A stretch of 64,000 nucleotides of DNA from an uncultured Sulfitobacter sp. Its GTDB lineage: Bacteria > Pseudomonadota > Alphaproteobacteria > Rhodobacterales > Rhodobacteraceae. The notes under the pieces are model-generated. The model saw nothing but the letters and a program-made list of their open reading frames with translations. It was not told where the DNA came from and ran no database searches. The position numbers and the translations under genes were made by a program. Where the stretch lies: assembly GCF_947500075.1 (NCBI RefSeq), contig NZ_CANMQS010000002.1:558001-622000 (forward strand), in the 5' to 3' direction. Shown one piece after another: positions 63,139 through 64,000 of this stretch (position 1 is its first letter; every line of letters begins with the position of its first letter).

Positions 63139-63806
63139 GCCAGCGCTGCGGCCAGTCGGGCATGGGCGGAGATGCCTTTGGCCTCCAGCGTGATATCGCG
63201 CAGGAAGATGTTCTGAGACTGATTGATCCGGTGCAACAGCGCTTCGCTGAGCGGCTCCTGAAACAGCCCCTCGGCGATGATCTGCTGTTCTGCCTGCGTC
63301 AGACGCAGCACCTCCGGCCCCTCATCTGACTGCACAGAGACATAGGTGAGCGGCGCAAACACCCCGAGCTCTGATTGCTCCACCACCAGATGCAGCGCGC
63401 CGCTGCGCATCTTGCGTCCTGCCGCGATCCGGGTCAGCACCGCACGGGCCTGCACGCGGAGCAGATCAAGACCACGCTCCGCCTCGGCTGCGTCGATCAG
63501 CTGTGCGCGTTTGTTGGCAGGCACCCGCAACAGGCGCATTTCAACGAACCACAGCAAGACCAGCATCAGGATCGGGGCCTGGGCCAGCGGCAGGGCGAGG
63601 CTGTTCCAGTTCAACCCGATCCCGATCAGCGGCAACAGCGAGAGTGAATAGCGCACCCATTGAAACTCAATCACGATGCGCAGGCGGCCCCCCAGCCCAA
63701 CGGGGTGTCTGGGCCAGACCGTCACCCGGCCAAAGAACTTGCGCGGCAGTTGCCGCACTTGCAGGATCGCGGGGTTGCGAATGGTGTCGTGGGTGAGGAT
63801 CAGCAT
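63135..63806 (-). CDS. Membrane protein of unknown function
   Basis: A 223-residue protein with an N-terminal soluble part, two hydrophobic segments (about 53-95, WVRYSLSLLPLIGIGLNW and LALPLAQAPILMLVLLWFVEM), and a charged C-terminal half ending EALLHRINQSQNIFLRDI and AHARLAAALA. No family is recognised. It converges on the MoxR-VWA pair with overlapping stops, so an association is possible but not shown. Start ATG 63806 follows no strong ribosome site. Confidence 0.68.
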   Translation of the reverse strand: MLILTHDTIRNPAILQVRQLPRKFFGRVTVWPRHPVGLGGRLRIVIEFQWVRYSLSLLPLIGIGLNWNSLALPLAQAPILMLVLLWFVEMRLLRVPANKRAQLIDAAEAERGLDLLRVQARAVLTRIAAGRKMRSGALHLVVEQSELGVFAPLTYVSVQSDEGPEVLRLTQAEQQIIAEGLFQEPLSEALLHRINQSQNIFLRDITLEAKGISAHARLAAALA

Positions 63807-63961
63807 GGGCCGTTTGTCATTCCGTTATGGCGCAACATAGGTCAGGATGGACAGGAGAACAGCTTTGACCCCCACAACCCGATCCCGCTGCCATCCGCCG
63901 TTGTTGGCGCGGCGCGTGGATGTATAGTGACCCTATCACTGCCGATTGCCCTGGAGATATC

Positions 63962-64000
63962 ATGTCAGATGTAGACCTTTGGAAACTCTCAGCCTGCGAA
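63962..64000 (+). CDS. Start of amidase-like gene, cut by window edge
   Basis: The last 39 bases encode MSDVDLWKLSACE after a good GGAGAT ribosome site. The opening is like the start of GatA/AtzF-type amidases, in which such a WKLSA stretch precedes the amidase-signature domain. With 13 codons this is a suggestion only. Confidence 0.45.
   Translation, partial: MSDVDLWKLSACE

Overview
The window looks like chromosomal DNA of a marine alphaproteobacterium of the roseobacter group (Rhodobacteraceae/Roseobacteraceae). The DNA is GC-rich with dense, overlapping operons. Lineage-typical content includes DMSP demethylase (dmdA) next to acrylyl-CoA reductase (acuI), the trgA-trgB-cysK tellurite block, a DUF1476 F-ATPase inhibitor, an SspB-alpha adaptor, a permuted two-piece tmRNA, VPLPA-CTERM exoproteins and a free-standing corrinoid protein of a split methionine synthase. 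The exact genus cannot be read from this sequence alone. I see no prophage, CRISPR array, rRNA operon or full-length insertion sequence.

Region by region. 0-4.1 kb: urease structural and nickel-insertion genes ureA(partial)-B-C-E-F-G. 4.1-6.3 kb: hydantoin racemase-like and hydantoinase genes on the other strand, then tRNA-Asn. 6.5-9.5 kb: an MBL-fold hydrolase, an EnvZ-type histidine kinase and a polyglycine exoprotein. 9.8-14.1 kb: a CAT-anticodon tRNA, purM-purN, rnd, a 158-bp MITE, a lipoprotein gene and sufE. 14.2-15.8 kb: DUF1638 protein, membrane microprotein and corrinoid protein. 16.1-20.6 kb: an HpcH/HpaI aldolase with hydantoinase/oxoprolinase subunits B and A. 20.7-24.0 kb: homocysteine methyltransferase, ATPase inhibitor and purC-purS-purQ. 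24.1-27.2 kb: a DctB/DctD-like two-component pair. 27.3-30.9 kb: a small lipoprotein gene and rne with a long leader. 31-36 kb: tusA-like, ccdA, a membrane alpha/beta hydrolase coupled to a cytochrome P450, and class I aldolase. 36-41 kb: fumC with three small genes, sspB, chrA-chrB and a CIA30 protein. 41.2-41.5 kb: the two-piece tmRNA, invisible to ORF finding. 41.6-42.4 kb: a second VPLPA-CTERM protein. 42.7-50.7 kb: a GntR regulator facing DUF2182-DUF1326-DinB-dmdA-acuI-DUF2867, then a HIT protein and a BCCT transporter. 50.8-60.6 kb: class V aminotransferase, photolyase, cyclopropane synthase, trgA-trgB-cysK-mscS-alaX and tRNA-Ser. 60.8-63.8 kb: a MoxR ATPase/VWA metallopeptidase pair and a membrane protein. 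An amidase-like gene starts at the right edge.

How the genes work together. Nitrogen and osmolyte use is prominent: urease and hydantoinases on the nitrogen side, and BCCT uptake, DmdA and AcuI on the DMSP side. One-carbon and methionine chemistry is represented by the corrinoid protein and homocysteine methyltransferase, which probably belong to one split B12-dependent enzyme. tmRNA and SspB, 3 kb apart, belong to the same tagging and ClpXP proteolysis pathway. De novo purine synthesis is split over two loci (purMN and purCSQ). The most unusual local structures are a MITE inserted into a stop codon shared by two convergent genes, a DctD-type activator that has lost its sigma-54 contact loop, and the DMSP operon carrying DUF2182, DUF1326 and DinB genes.
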